A model generated the notes under the pieces. It ran no database searches, was not told the DNA's origin, and saw only the letters and a program-made list of their open reading frames with translations. Below are positions 1 to 11,085 of a stretch of DNA of 64,000 bases, in pieces. The translations under genes were made by a program, and so were the position numbers. Source of the DNA: Microdon myrmicae (lineage: Eukaryota > Arthropoda > Insecta > Diptera > Syrphidae); contig OZ007498.1 of NCBI GenBank assembly GCA_963931805.1, positions 66,146,795-66,210,794 on the forward strand, written 5' to 3'. How positions within the stretch are numbered: the first letter of the stretch is position 1; each line of letters starts with the position of its first letter.

Positions 1-735
1 TAGAAACAAATCAGTTTTTTGTTTGTGTTTTGTGAAGAATTAATTAAAATTTACAGTAAAAGTGTTTCATATCCTTATGAGTTAGTTGTTGCACCTTTGT
101 TTTTAATGACTTCTCCGCATCTTCGTCCCATGGAATTGACTAGTTTGGTACAAGTCGCGGGCGGTATAGAGCACCATTCATCTTTTATCATTATTCATCA
201 AAGATCTTCCTTAGGGATTTATTTCGTCCAACAACCAATTACCACATTTCCACATCGCTTCGCTGTCTCTTTGTTTAGCCGCACATGTTCCAACAAAGAT
301 CCCTTTAGCATCCGACGATTTCGGTTTTATTTGCTTTACCGAAATCGTATCCTAGGAGTGCACTTTATGCCTTTCTTTGTTCTAGGCACACACACCACTG
401 CACTGAAAGAGTGCATCTCTGTGGCGGCCACACCCTTAAGAGAAATGTTTTTCTCTCTCTTCCCTTTCCTTAACCCTAACCTAGGATGGAATTCATGTCA
501 GAGTTCTATCCTCGGAGAGTCTTATTCCATCTGTTGACCACGCTGGTCGCATCACTTCAGCTCCCCATATCGCTGGGGATGCGTAAATACCATTGAATGT
601 CGTGGTCGGGTTGCCTCCTATAGCTAATCTTTCAGTCGTTTGTTAGTGCCAATGTCGTGAATCAAAAAAATAATATGTCAATACATATCGGAGCTAAGTG
701 CTCAACATATATACGTCAGTGCCAATATACATCTC
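1..735 (+). mobile_element. Hairpin-rich LTR-like element, left part (interrupted by Jockey insertion)
   Basis: No convincing coding region. The stretch is a series of short inverted repeats: a perfect 11-bp stem at 315-325/338-348, TGCACT/AGTGCA around 405-421, AAGAGA/TCTCTT around 438-460, TTTGTT/AACAAA around 273-300 and CCCC/GGGG near 564-580. The same architecture recurs at 12.4, 21.5, 46, 48, 51 and 63 kb. The element continues at 6466 on the far side of a Jockey insertion. Assignment as an LTR is inference from similarity of its right part to LTR-like 3' ends elsewhere in the window. The left boundary lies outside the window. Confidence 0.45.
721..735 (+). repeat. 15-bp target-site duplication, left copy
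   Basis: The 15-mer beginning GCCAATATAC is repeated exactly at 6451-6465. The two copies bracket the Jockey element and fix its ends. Confidence 0.9.
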
Positions 736-738
736 AAC

Positions 739-772
739 AGTCACAATATATAAAACACCCGATGTAGACGTG
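739..772 (+). promoter_or_regulatory. Candidate internal Pol II promoter: Inr plus DPE
   Basis: Taking A739 of ACAGTC as +1, the heptamer AGACGTG lies at 766-772, which is exactly +28 to +34. RGACGTG at that spacing is the known downstream promoter element of Jockey/I/Doc-type LINEs. The start falls three bases inside the TSD-defined element end. Sequence and spacing are seen; activity is inferred. Confidence 0.65.
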
Positions 773-1437
773 CAATTCAGCGCTCTAAGTAAATCGTTAT
801 CAACCGCAGTGAATTTATTATGAAATTCGTGAAATATTAATCGCAATCAACCCATTAGACTATTTACTCATTTATCGTGCATTTATTTCGGTTTTGTGCA
901 CACTTAATACACTTTTTCATTGACAAATATACAATTACATTACTAATTAAATTGCTGTTTGTCACATAACCAATGTGCTTTAATATCACGAAAACATCGG
1001 CTTTCACTCAGTGATTACTCAGTTTCAAAACGTGTGTTTATAAAACGATATAATTAATCTAATTCATAAACAAGAACGAAGCCACGAAATAGAAAAACAG
1101 TGACGTGACGTGTTGTGACAACTAAAACAAAGTGCAACAACAACAAACAAACAAAACGAATGGTAAAAGTGACAAAAAACTCACAAAATCACTTCAGTGA
1201 GGTGCAAAAACAACATAAGACAATTAAAATATATCACCTCAGTCGTAAAAGTGAAAATTAAAATACACAATATAATGCTAGTTAAGCACAGAGTTTTCAA
1301 AGCATCATTTGGCGCGAGTGCAAGATTACTGACTCTCTCCGAGTTCGAGTCGGCGTACGGAAGAAACCGACTTCGTGGTTCGTATTGCGGTCGCCTTTGT
1401 TTTTTTTAAATGAAAACAAACTGGAAAGAACCAGCAT

Positions 1438-1885
1438 GAACACGGAGGAAGATAAAAACGCGACAAACAAACGAAAAGGTACACCGAAAATCTCCGTTGT
1501 GACGCGAAGTAAAACCGCGAAATTAACAATAGAGAAAAAAGGTCAACAAATGGAGGAGGACAGTGAGCGCCCCTCCCCCTACAATTATAATATGTATGGG
1601 GCAAACAATTCGTTCGCTTCTCTTGCATCCTCAGAGTCTGAGGATGAAGAAGAGGAAATAACTGAATTGGAGGCGAAATTTGCGATGGCAAGACCCCGAC
1701 TAGAAGAGAGACGCCGAAAGAAAAAAAATAGCGGCACTCGAAAAAGAAAAAGACACCGAACAACAACAAAAGCCGAAGCCAAAAGTCGGCCATCAGCAAC
1801 AGCAACAGCAACATCAACATCAACAGCAACAATCAACACAAAATCGACCACAGCAAGCAACACAACAGCGGCAAAGCAACAATAA
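1438..1885 (+). pseudogene. Jockey ORF1, N-terminal region (frame 1)
   Basis: The open frame from the ATG at 1438 encodes a charged, low-complexity gag N-terminus. It starts MNTEEDKNATNKRKG, has an acidic SESEDEEEEITELE patch, then a very basic ERRRKKK stretch and an S/T/A-rich tail. It stops at 1885, and the gag domain proper continues in another frame from 1902, so ORF1 is frameshifted here. The basic tract is the start of a tandemly duplicated unit. I chose the second ATG because the first (1385 frame) lies in the leader. The product, if made, would be the RNA-binding ORF1 protein of the LINE. Confidence 0.6.
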
Positions 1886-2880
1886 CAACCAAAAAATAAA
1901 GATGCCACCAATCAACACCATAGATATTGAGTGTAAGGAATTGGTAAGTCTTTGTAAGCTAGCTATAGGAAACAATTTTGTAGTTAAAAGACTGGCTGGT
2001 AATAGGCATGCTATTCAAACCTATGCGGTGGCAGACCACGAAAAAATTAAAGAGGTCTTAAAAAGGGCCACCGCGGAATTCTACTCGTTCACGCCGAAGC
2101 AAACAAAGAGGGTAACGGTTCTATTAAAGGGTGTCAACCCTGAGGTGGAACCGGAGGCTCTGCTCGAGATGCTTCAAAAGTTGAGGCACGACGATCTCGA
2201 GTTTATCTCCGTAAAACCGTTCACCACAACCAAGGCAAGAAGGGAAAACCGCAAGCTACCCTCCTTTTTTGGAGCCCGATTACAAGAGAGACGCCGAAAG
2301 AAAAAAATTGCGGCGCTCGAACAAGAACAAAACCCGCAACAACTACAAAAGCTAAAGCCAAAAGTCGGCCAACAACAACAATTTCACCATCAACAGCAAC
2401 ATCAACTTCAACATCAGCAGTATCAACAGCAACTACCAACACAAAAGCGATCAACGAACCAGCAAGCAACACAGCAGCAGCAAAACAACAATATCAGCGG
2501 AAAAATAAAGATGCCACCAATCAACACCATAGATGTTGACTGTAAGGAATTGGTAAGTCTTTGTAAGCTAGCCATAGGTAACAATTTTGCAGTTAAAAGA
2601 CTGACGGGTAACAGACACGCCATTCAAACATATACGGTGGCAGACCACGACAAAATTAAAGAGGTCTTAAAAAGAGCCACCGCGGAATTTTACTCGTTCA
2701 CGCCGAAACAAACGAAGAGGGTAACGGTTCTATTAAAGGGTGTCGACCCTGAAACGGAACCGGAGGCTCTGCTCGAAATGCTTCAAAACCTGAAGCACGA
2801 AGATCTCGAGTTTACCGCGGTAAAACCATTCACCACACCCAAGGCAAGAAGGAAAAACCGCAAGCTACCCTTCTTTTTGG
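1697..2880 (+). repeat. Tandem duplication inside Jockey ORF1 (about 580-600 bp unit)
   Basis: Unit 1 (1697-2276) and unit 2 (2277-about 2880) both start CGA-TA-AAGAGAGACGCCGAAAG and both end in AAACCGCAAGCTACCCT. Each carries a complete PRE_C2HC-like gag domain. The second unit has a longer Q/H/N-rich linker (CAA/CAG tract 2340-2500). Divergence between units is visible but modest. Confidence 0.85.
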
Positions 2881-3053
2881 TGCAATTAACACCCAGCAGT
2901 AGAATTGGTGGTCTAAGAAAGATTACAGTCTTGGATCATCAAAGTGTCGCAATCTTTATTAGAAAAGGGATCAATCATAAAGTAATATATAGTGGAGAAG
3001 TGCGCAGATTCCGGGTGCTGGAAGCCTGTATCGTACGCATACCCCTTCAGTAA
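1902..3053 (+). pseudogene. Jockey ORF1: duplicated PRE_C2HC gag domain fused to endonuclease N-terminus
   Basis: 383 codons. Residues about 3-120 and 205-320 are two copies of the same domain, each beginning MPPINTID and containing AVADH-EKIKEVLKRA-like and TPKQTKRVTVLLKGV segments. This is the PRE_C2HC domain that precedes zinc knuckles in Jockey-type gags. Between them lies a glutamine-rich linker. The CCHC knuckles that should follow are absent. Instead the last about 60 residues (SVAIFIRKGINHKVI onward) resemble the start of an APE-type endonuclease, which continues in another frame from 3063. A deletion has therefore removed the end of ORF1 and the start of ORF2. Confidence 0.75.
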
Positions 3054-3062
3054 AGAAGGGGT

Positions 3063-5967
3063 TTGTATGTGATTGCGGTCTACGCACCTGAGGAGCACCA
3101 ACATAATCTATTTATAGCAGAGCTCGAGACACTCTTCCGATGCTTACAATTGCACCTGGGCAAAAATTACTTTATCCTGGGGGGAGATATGAACGCCAAG
3201 CATAGAAATTGGGGAAATCATATATCTAATACCAGAGGAAATCAGTTGGCTGGTTGGTTAGATCAGTTTCATACTGAATATAGAACTGACCTGCTAGCTA
3301 CGGAATACCCATCGTTCCCCAGAGGTAGATCGTTCTTAGATATCTTGCTAATCGACTCACGACTGAGATTACTTAGTACCAACAGACGAAACACAAACTG
3401 TTTACGGACAATTGAATACGACAGTGACCACTGTGCATTCACGGCAGTAATAGAGCTTCCGAACGAGCTCGCAGATCTGAAGGAATTCGTGAACCCGCAA
3501 CCCTATAACTACGGGGCAATACGATGGCCGCGGTTCACCAGATCATTAACAAGAGAACTGCGTTCGAATGACTTTAATCTGCCAGTAAACAGAAACCTGA
3601 CTAATGTCGAAATCGACAAATACATTCAACAAATGGACGAAACCGTAAAACGAACAATGGACAAAACAATTCCCAAAACAACAGTTACAGATCACACTAA
3701 CATGTACAGAAACGCAACAATAAACGCACTCCACAAGCAAAAGAGCAGACTGCTATCGAAACTAAAATAATTATACAGACAGTTTACAGACAGATAAGAC
3801 CAGAAGATAATATCACTGAAATCTCAATTACAAAACCTCCAACAATTACTTAAAGCTAGTTATAGATTAGCAACAAATTTGTATTGGAACAACAGAATTC
3901 GAGCCCTAAAAACTAATAACCCGAATATGTTCCCACAAATAAATAAAATATTCAGGAGAAATAATCAAAACGAGATTCAGTGTCTCCAAATTCCACGTAC
4001 TGAGGTAAACAAGTATCTGCTAATCAACATTGGCATATATACAGAGAACGCGATCCTCAATAGTGAGCTCTTCGTGATCGAAGATCCTTTGGAAAGGGTG
4101 AACGCTGTGGGAGCTGTCTTTCAGGAAATGTACAAGGTGAATGAAAGCATTCGCTGAAATCACGACCTGGAGGACAGAGTTCTACTCAATCACCTGCACC
4201 TCTGGAATGAAATTTCACTTTGGCAATCGGAGAATCCGGGTTTTACCGAATTCAGTGACGATAATCTGTCAATTGACATTAATGCCAATGGTGTAGTGTC
4301 TAATAGCCTTTTAATAACAAGGGAAGGAATCCAGAGTATCTTCGACTCATTAAGAAGCAAAAAGTCAGTGGGAATAGATGGAGTACTTAACATCGTACTC
4401 AACAACCTGCCCCCAATGGCAATAGATATATAAACGGTACTGTTTAACAACGCGCTGAATAATGCATATTATCCCGCGCGTTGGAAAACGGCTATCATTC
4501 AGCCCATCGCAAAAAAGGGCAAAGACTGCACAAACCCAATGAACATGCGTTCGATAAGTTTACTTCCAAGCATCAGTAAAGTATTTGAAAAAACCATTAA
4601 CAAAGCTGTGGTAAAATGGGTAGACGACAACAGCATTATTCCAAATAACCAGTTTGGCTTTAAGGCGGGTCATGAAACCATACATGCCGCAGCTAAACTG
4701 GTCTCCGACATACAATGGAATAAATGTAGGAACCAATGCACAGGTGCCTGTCTGATCGACTTGGAGAAAGCCTTTGATACCGTCTGGATCGAAGGGTTGT
4801 ATTACAAACTGGTCAGACATGGCATACATAAGCCTTTACTATATGTACTTTACGATATGTTAAAGGACAGGAGGTTCGTGGTCAAAAGTGGTAATGCGAC
4901 CTCTAATAAAACGTATAATATCAAGAGTGGCTTGCAACAGGGCGCGGTACTCTCCCCGATTCTTTTTAACATTTATATTAGCGACTTATTAGATGCACTT
5001 CCGCAGGCTATTGCGTACGCAGACGATCTCATAATTTACAGAACAGCGCCGAAAGTTGAGATCATAAATAGTTTAATACAACGAGACTTCAACAACGTAC
5101 AGCGCTATTGCGATGACTGGAAACTTAAGATCAACTTCCAGAAATGTGAAGCCATCCTATTTAGAACTCCATTATATAAAGCCACGAACGACACAAGGAA
5201 AAACTGGCGAAAGCTAGTTATCGTGGGACCGCATGGAGGTAAACTGGAAACCAAGAGTTTAGTTAAATACCTGGGCATCTGGCTAGACCAATATCTGTAT
5301 TTCAACAGACATGTAGAGGCTGCTTTGCTCAAAGCGAGGAAAACTTTTGCTATGACAAGGAGGCTATTTCACAATAGCCAACTTGACAGCAGGGTAAAAG
5401 TCATATGCTACATGACGCCAATCAGGCCAATGCTCATATATGGTTGTCCAGTATGGTTTAACATAGGTCCAAATTTGATGGAAAAGATTCGGGTGTTCGA
5501 AAGCAAGTGTCTCAGAAGTTGTCTTAGATTATATCGGACACCGGAATCGGACTATAAAAAGTATTATTCAAATGAGACTTTATATAATGAAGCGTACATA
5601 AATAGGGTGGATAATTTTATGATTAAATTAATCAGAGGACATATTGCGAGAGCAATAAGCTCGTCCAATGACCTAATTTTCGGGGCCTATTATCCAAACA
5701 CTGTACTATGAGAGCGTGCGTCGCAACGGCTTTGTTCCACCAGAGGCGTTCCTTGACTTAGACATGAAAGGGCTTATACAGGATAGATCCGGAATTCCGC
5801 TGATCTATCATGTAAGTAGATCATCCGTAGACGGGCGATTGTGCTACGACCGGGAAGTAACGCGCACCGAAGAAGAGCTCCTGCGCTTCAGTAGGGCTAT
5901 CTCCCACAGAGACCGGGACGATAGTATTAGACAGCGTCAACAGTTCTGGTGGTTGAATGGCATATAA
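3063..5967 (+). pseudogene. Jockey ORF2: endonuclease plus reverse transcriptase, multiply frameshifted
   Basis: Pieces in several frames form one polyprotein. 3063-3770 is the APE-like endonuclease, with GGDMNAKH and the YDSDH catalytic motif. 3879-4157 and 4190-4440 are linker remnants. 4539-5711 is the reverse transcriptase, with LIDLEKAFDTVW, GLQQGAVLSPILFN and the catalytic YADD at 5016-5027, followed by the C-terminal region (YGCPVWFN). 5716-5967 is the C-terminal tail after another frameshift. The RT core itself looks intact; the stops and shifts outside it show the copy is inactive. Its closest relative in the window is 52646-53935. Confidence 0.9.
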
Positions 5968-6112
5968 AGACCTGGATACCAAAGTCGGTATAGAATCACA
6001 CTATCATCAGCTAGCTTACATAGACTTAGCTTTTCTAGAATTAGGGTAGTATAAGATTTAAGTTAAGTTAAGTTAAGTACTTTGACATAAAATTAAAAAT
6101 TAAAAAAAAAAA

Positions 6113-6147
<35 letters not shown>

Positions 6148-6450
6148 AAAATAGGTAAGTTAAGTAAGTTAAATTTTAAGAAATAAAAAAAAAAACAAAA
6201 AATTACAAAGTTTTTCAAATTTTTCTTTGTCTTTCAAATAATTATAAGTACTGCCACAAAATTCTGTCGCCGAAAGGCAAATTATATAATGGTTAAGTAA
6301 TGTTTAGCTTAGATCGTCTGCGAAGAACCAGGAAGTTATTATATAAGATAACTAAGCTAGAATTTAAGCATTTTTTGTCTAGCCTTTAATTTAGAAACTA
6401 AGAATATAAATAGAAAATAAAAATGTTTTAAAAATGAAGATGAATGAAAT

Positions 6451-6465
6451 GCCAATATACATCTC
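6451..6465 (+). repeat. 15-bp target-site duplication, right copy
   Basis: Exact match to 721-735; marks the 3' end of the Jockey insertion. Confidence 0.9.
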
Positions 6466-6640
6466 GCGTTTAATTTGTATTATCACCGGTATTAAATAAA
6501 ATCGAAAATCACCAGTCATAAATAAACGTAAAGATAAACATTAAAAATAGCATTTTATTTTTCCTCTCTCCTCTGGCGAACGGTTCGTTGCTTGATTATT
6601 TCAGTGTCACAAACAGTGTTTCCGGGAGCCCGTGGTGAAC
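6466..6640 (+). mobile_element. LTR-like element, right part (R-U5-like end)
   Basis: Continues the interrupted element of 1-735. It has AATAAA near 6495, then an AT-rich stretch ending in CAGTGTTTCCGGGAGCCC. The following sequence (GTGAACCGGGAG...GGCACAATACT at 6688-6716) matches the segment after the LTR-like element at 46.7 kb, which supports a common family. Confidence 0.45.
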
Positions 6641-7018
6641 AATTTGCAACGGAATTTTGTTTTTGTTTATGCTGGAGGAAGAAGTGAACCGGGAGCCCAT
6701 GCATGGCACAATACTGCTTCCCCACTCGGCATCCCGAAGAAAATTGTGTGCGACCAAGGATTTGAGTTTGTCTTAAATATTTTCAAAGGCTTCTGTAGAC
6801 AACATGACATAAACCTAGATTTTACATCACACCAACAAACGAGTAGCAACGCCCCACTCGAAAGATTAAACTCAACCATGACTGGAATATATAGACTCAT
6901 TCTTACGAAAAGAAAAGGAAATAAACCTACTATAAACTATGATGAAATCCTATCCGAAACATTCATTACAAATAATAATGCTATACATTTGGCTACAAAG
7001 CACACACCGAAAATATAA
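6641..7018 (+). pseudogene. Retroelement integrase core fragment
   Basis: The frame reads LGIPKKIVCDQGFEF, then about 45 residues later NAPLERLNSTM. These are the second Asp and the Glu of a retroviral-type DDE integrase. The first Asp, the HHCC zinc region and all other pol domains are missing. The first about 30 codons derive from LTR-flanking sequence (the NTASPL stretch), so a deletion has joined the LTR region to the end of pol. Probably from an LTR retrotransposon; the superfamily is not clear to me. It ends at a TAA after HTPKI. Confidence 0.65.
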
Positions 7019-7226
7019 CAAACGTAGTGTTGAAGACGAAGCAGCACACAACTGCCGATTGGCGGAAAAAAAAAATTGTGGCGAGAAGGCCGAATTTAGC
7101 GAGACAAGGACATATGTGTCCTTCATCTTGTCTCTGACTTCTGGTCATCTGGCGATAACCAGAATCACCCACATCCGTGAGGATGTTGGGCTCGGTCTCG
7201 CGATCTCTGAAAAGAAAAGAGAAAAA

Positions 7227-7244
7227 GGGGGGGGGGGGGGGGGG
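7227..7244 (+). repeat. G18 homopolymer
   Basis: Eighteen consecutive G on the plus strand, within the Jockey 3' tail (C18 in element sense). Likely length-variable; may also be an assembly weak point. Confidence 0.9.
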
Positions 7245-7673
7245 TATCCAAGGATTGTGTGGACAGTGTTAGTCCGGGTGTTCTCTAACTACTTTTATAG
7301 AGGGATGGTGGGAAAGAAATCGCACAAGACCGGTAGGTCTTGGGTGCGGTAGTGAACGCAGATCACGTCTTTGGCGTCTGATAATCTGCGCTTTGGTCGG
7401 TGTGTATGTTTGTGTTTGTGCCGTCTTGTACTGTGCGTTCGTGTGTGTGGTTTTTTAATAGTAGACCCTATGGGATGGGTCCAGGAATCCTCTATTATAG
7501 AGGGGAATGTTGTTGGGAAGGGTGCTTTCTTCAGTTTTGTACTGAAGAAGAAATTGTGGGGGTTTGATCCGAAGATATCGAGAGAGAGAAGGGTCAAGAA
7601 CGCAAGAGTCCCGTACAAGTAGGTTCTCCCTGTTCTGAATGTTTTCGAGGTACTTATATGCTAATTGAAGCAA

Positions 7674-9955
7674 TTACTCGTCGATAGGGGTAATGGGGGC
7701 GCCTTCGTATAGGTGGGAGTTGGGGTAATGACGACCGTCAGGCCTTCTAGAATGATTGGTGCATCTTCTGAGGAGTTTCCTTTCGAAAACCCGAAGTCTT
7801 TCCACTTGGGCCGAAGATATGCAGGACCATATGGGAAAGGCGTACGATATTCCAGATCGGATTAGCTGCTTATAGCAGAGAAGCTTAACTTTGGTGTCAA
7901 CTTTGTTCCTCCATTTCAAGATGTTGTGCAGTTGCTTAGACCGACCGAGGCCCCTTTGGAGAATGTGCGTCACATGTTAGATGAAATTCATTTTTGGGGT
8001 ATAAGTGACCCCAAGATATTTCATCTTGTCCTGTGGTCTAATCGTAGTATCTCCCATTTTTATTCGAATATTCTGTGAATATCGAGAAGCAGGTTGGGAG
8101 TGTTTACTACTCAGAATTATGGCTACTGCTTTGGATGGATTAAGCCGAATTTTCCATCGACTGTAATACTGATACAGTTCGTCCAAGTGACGGTTGAGTC
8201 GATTTGTTGCGAGGTTAGGACCTTTGGTTGACGTGTACACCAGGACGTCATCCGCATAGCATATCTGGTTTACTCTCCCGTCCACAGGGCGGGGAATATC
8301 GGAGGTGTAAATATTGAATAAGATGGGGCCTAGAATGGAGCCTTGTGGTACGCCTGCAGCGGCGTGAAAAGTTCGGGAAAGCTTTCCATTCACTCTAACT
8401 TGGAAGGTTCTGTTTCGAACGAACTGGTAGATGATACTACATGGCGTTCTACTGACGCCAGTAATTAATAGTTTAAAAGCGAGACCTTCGATCCAAGTCG
8501 TATCAAAAGCTTTCTCAATGTCTAGGCTTACCGCAACGGTGGGTTCCTTATTAAAGAGCGGCACGCAGACGTGGTTTTGAAATAAATTGTGAGCCATAGT
8601 GGTGCTCTGCGCTCTTCGACATCCGAATTGGAAATCAGGTATTAGGTGCCTGGCACTGACTTATTTAGCTTCTCGTATATGAATTTTTCATATATTTTGC
8701 TGATGCAAGTGAGAAGCGAGATAGGGCGAAAGCTTGAGGCGTGATACGTTTGTTTCCCAACTTTGGCTATTGGACAAATAATAGCGTGCCTCCAAGCTTG
8801 GGGAAAGTACCCCATGTTGTAAGCATGGTTGAACAGAATGGAGAGCTTTATAAAGAATAAGGCAGAAAACCTTCGCAACGAGTGGTGTGACATGTTGTCG
8901 ATACCGGGTGACTTCTTAGGGTTTCGAGATTTAACCAGGCGCTATAGGGTATTTGGTGCGATGAAACCGTGACCATTATCACGTGTGTCATCGAAGTATG
9001 CACTGTTAGTTGGGTTAAAGACAACAATTGGCTCGTTGAAGTCGTCCAACTTACTGTGGATCTCTGAACTAACGATTGCATTAGTATCCGGGTCGCCATC
9101 TTTGTGATTGTTTTTGAAGGTCTCTCCGATGATATTTGCTTAATTGGTGTCGTTATTGACAACAACACCATTGTGCATAATTGGCCCAGTGATGCAGGAA
9201 GAGCCACATATCTTTTTAACATTTTTATAAACGTTCTGGTCCATCTGAACACCCTTCAGCTTGTCTTCCAATTGTCGGGTACGATTGTTTTGGATTCTCT
9301 GTTTTATCAGTGTACTAATATTGTGAATAATGGATCGCAATAATGGCTCCCTTTGCGTAAAGCGGTGACGATATCTCATTCTGCAGAGCTTTTTACGCTC
9401 CCGGATGAGACGAAGAGTGAGGTCGTCTTGGGGAATCTGATAGGTCTTTTCAAGTTTGTACTTCGGGACATGAGTCTCCGAGGTTTCAACTAGAATCTCG
9501 TGAAGTCGTTTTGTAGCGTTGTTTATCTCAACCGTCGTAAGGTTCCTGTCAGTGGGAAGAGAGAATTGGTGTTTATCGTTTAATGTAATATTGAAGTTGT
9601 ACCAATTTGTCCGCCCATAATCGGGTATGTATCTGATATGAGCCCGGGATGCTCGATAGCCGCGAATGAGTGTGGTCAGATACACCCGCTGAAACTTGAG
9701 GAGGAGTGATTTGTGATAGTATGTCTTTGGACACAAAAAATATGTCCAGAATTGAGTCACATCGGGTACCAACCGTAGGTGTGACTATTTCGAAGTTGAG
9801 GGCATGCGTGCTTGCGGTGTACCATTGGTACAGTTTTGTGCCATTTGGGCAGGAGATAGAGTTGTTCCAGTGGGGATGTCTGGAGTTAAAATCGCCGCCT
9901 ATGATGAAGGGTGTAGCCCCGAGGTCCTTATTAGTTTGCCCTACTTGTCCCCATG
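7674..9955 (-). pseudogene. Jockey ORF2 remnant: endonuclease and reverse transcriptase
   Basis: Read from right to left. 9955-9573 holds FIIGGDFNSRHPHWNN, the endonuclease core; 9772-9140 is the endonuclease end and linker. 8893-8642 (FRPISLLTCISKIYEKFIYEKL) opens the reverse transcriptase. 8597-7977 holds AVSLDIEKAFDTTW, GVPQGSILGPILFN and the catalytic ICYADDVLVY; 7973-7674 is the C-terminal domain (SGISYAFPIWSC). Frameshifts or stops separate the pieces near 7975, 8600-8640 and 8890-9140. Same family as the pieces at 14352-15987. Known function: target-primed reverse transcription; this copy cannot encode it. Confidence 0.85.
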
Positions 9956-9960
9956 AGTTG

Positions 9961-10120
9961 TATGCGACGTATTTATACCAGTTCCCCACATTCTGATTCG
10001 GTATTTCGTTTCCGTTCGTTCCATAATCGTGAATGTTCTATTATCCATAGTCTCCAGTTCTCCAGTACTTTGTTTTGGACTTTCCCGAATATTCCAGTAC
10101 TGACTGTCATATGCGTCGCA
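9961..10120 (-). mobile_element. Gypsy-family LTR fragment (U3 part)
   Basis: From TGCGACGTATTTATACC to ATGCGTCGCA the sequence matches, in reverse, the U3 and TATA region of the LTRs at 33096 and 38548. The R-U5 part is missing. It abuts the truncated 5' end of the Jockey copy. Confidence 0.8.
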
Positions 10121-11085
10121 GTATTAATCGTCTTTTCTGATGTCTTTCAGTAGAGTGTCTTCAGTATCAACTGTCTTGGGTATGACCTCGATATGATGGG
10201 TATGAACTGTCTTCCAACTACAGCATGTTTTCGTTTGGCTATCCTAAATATGCGCCTGGTGAACAAGGTGTCATCTTGGCCTTCCTTCGTCCAAATCCCC
10301 TCCTGTACGTTTACTGCGCGGTTTCTTCAATGGGACAAATCATCAACAGTGGTGCACAATTCGAGGTGATACAAGATTCGTAGCTGCGAAAGATTGTTGC
10401 CTGCGTTATCAAAGGCGAGCGGCGAGGCAAACAAAAATTTACTCCCAGCAATTATCCTGCCGAAGACGAAGGCTCCACAATCAAGTTGAACCTAATGCTT
10501 CAAGCGGGCTTGTATGTCGCGTCGTGCATGAAGAAACCGTTGTTATTAATTAGCACATTTAGATTATTCGCACTATTTAGAATTATTCGTATTGTTAGTA
10601 TTTTCTGTTATTAATTAGTATAGTTATTTTTATTCGCATTGTTAGTTTTATTCATTGTTGTTATAATTTACAGTTAATTTGCATGTTTGGCAGCACTTGC
10701 CTTTCTTGTTGTCGTTTGTTATTTAGTTTCTGTTATTGTCAGTTTGCTTTATGAAAATGAGGAATTAAACACAATATACTTCCTCCTTGCCAACACCCAC
10801 CTTAACACGTACTGAAACTTTCCCGCGTAATATAATGGAATCGATTATGTTTTATTACTATTCTCCTCCACAAAAAATACAGTTTTCGATTATGCGAGGA
10901 TAAAATTGTTTAGAAGATCCAATCAATTTCCTCGCCAACATTTCAATCTTATAATGGAGATTCTCCCGCCTATGGCCTAACACAATTCCATGTTGTAGCC
11001 GAATTCTACAGATGTAATTAGTATTATTAATACTTTATTAATATATTAACTAAAGTTACAACTAAACGAGAATTGAAATTCTATT
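10121..11085. other. No gene recognised; 3' flank of U2
   Basis: Moderately AT-rich sequence without a convincing reading frame. The part nearest the U2 gene (10840-11085) is AT-rich, as expected for snRNA flank. Nothing else supported. Confidence 0.5.

Larger units (their letters stand above)
736..6450 (+). mobile_element. Jockey-clade LINE, full length at the 5' end but rearranged
   Basis: A 5715-bp non-LTR retrotransposon flanked by a perfect 15-bp TSD. It has a 5' leader with a candidate internal promoter, an ORF1 with two PRE_C2HC-type gag domains, an ORF2 with endonuclease and reverse transcriptase, and an A-rich 3' end. The 3' UTR holds a (TAAA)n tract at about 6107-6150 and repeats of TTAAG near 6060. 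Both ORFs are broken, so this copy is dead. It belongs to the same subfamily as the fragment at 52646-53935. It sits inside an LTR-like element. Confidence 0.9.
7095..9958 (-). mobile_element. Second Jockey family, copy 1 (minus strand)
   Basis: A LINE reading right to left: truncated endonuclease, reverse transcriptase, then a 3' UTR of about 550 bp. The 3' UTR contains the palindrome CTCTATTATAGAG near 7490, a (GT)-rich tract and an 18-G run at 7227-7244. The tail 7098-7200 recurs at 22560-22660 and, inverted, at 22240-22320. The coding part is nearly identical to copy 2 at 14040-15941. Its 5' end is cut at about 9958, where Gypsy LTR sequence begins. Confidence 0.85.

Noticed and set aside
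1..540. 172-codon frame at the window start as a host gene
   Set aside because: It spans several perfect hairpins, has no recognisable domain, and the same architecture recurs in non-coding LTR-like elements.
1326..1911. Long minus-strand open frames over the Jockey ORF1
   Set aside because: Leucine/valine-rich shadows of the lysine- and glutamine-rich sense frame.
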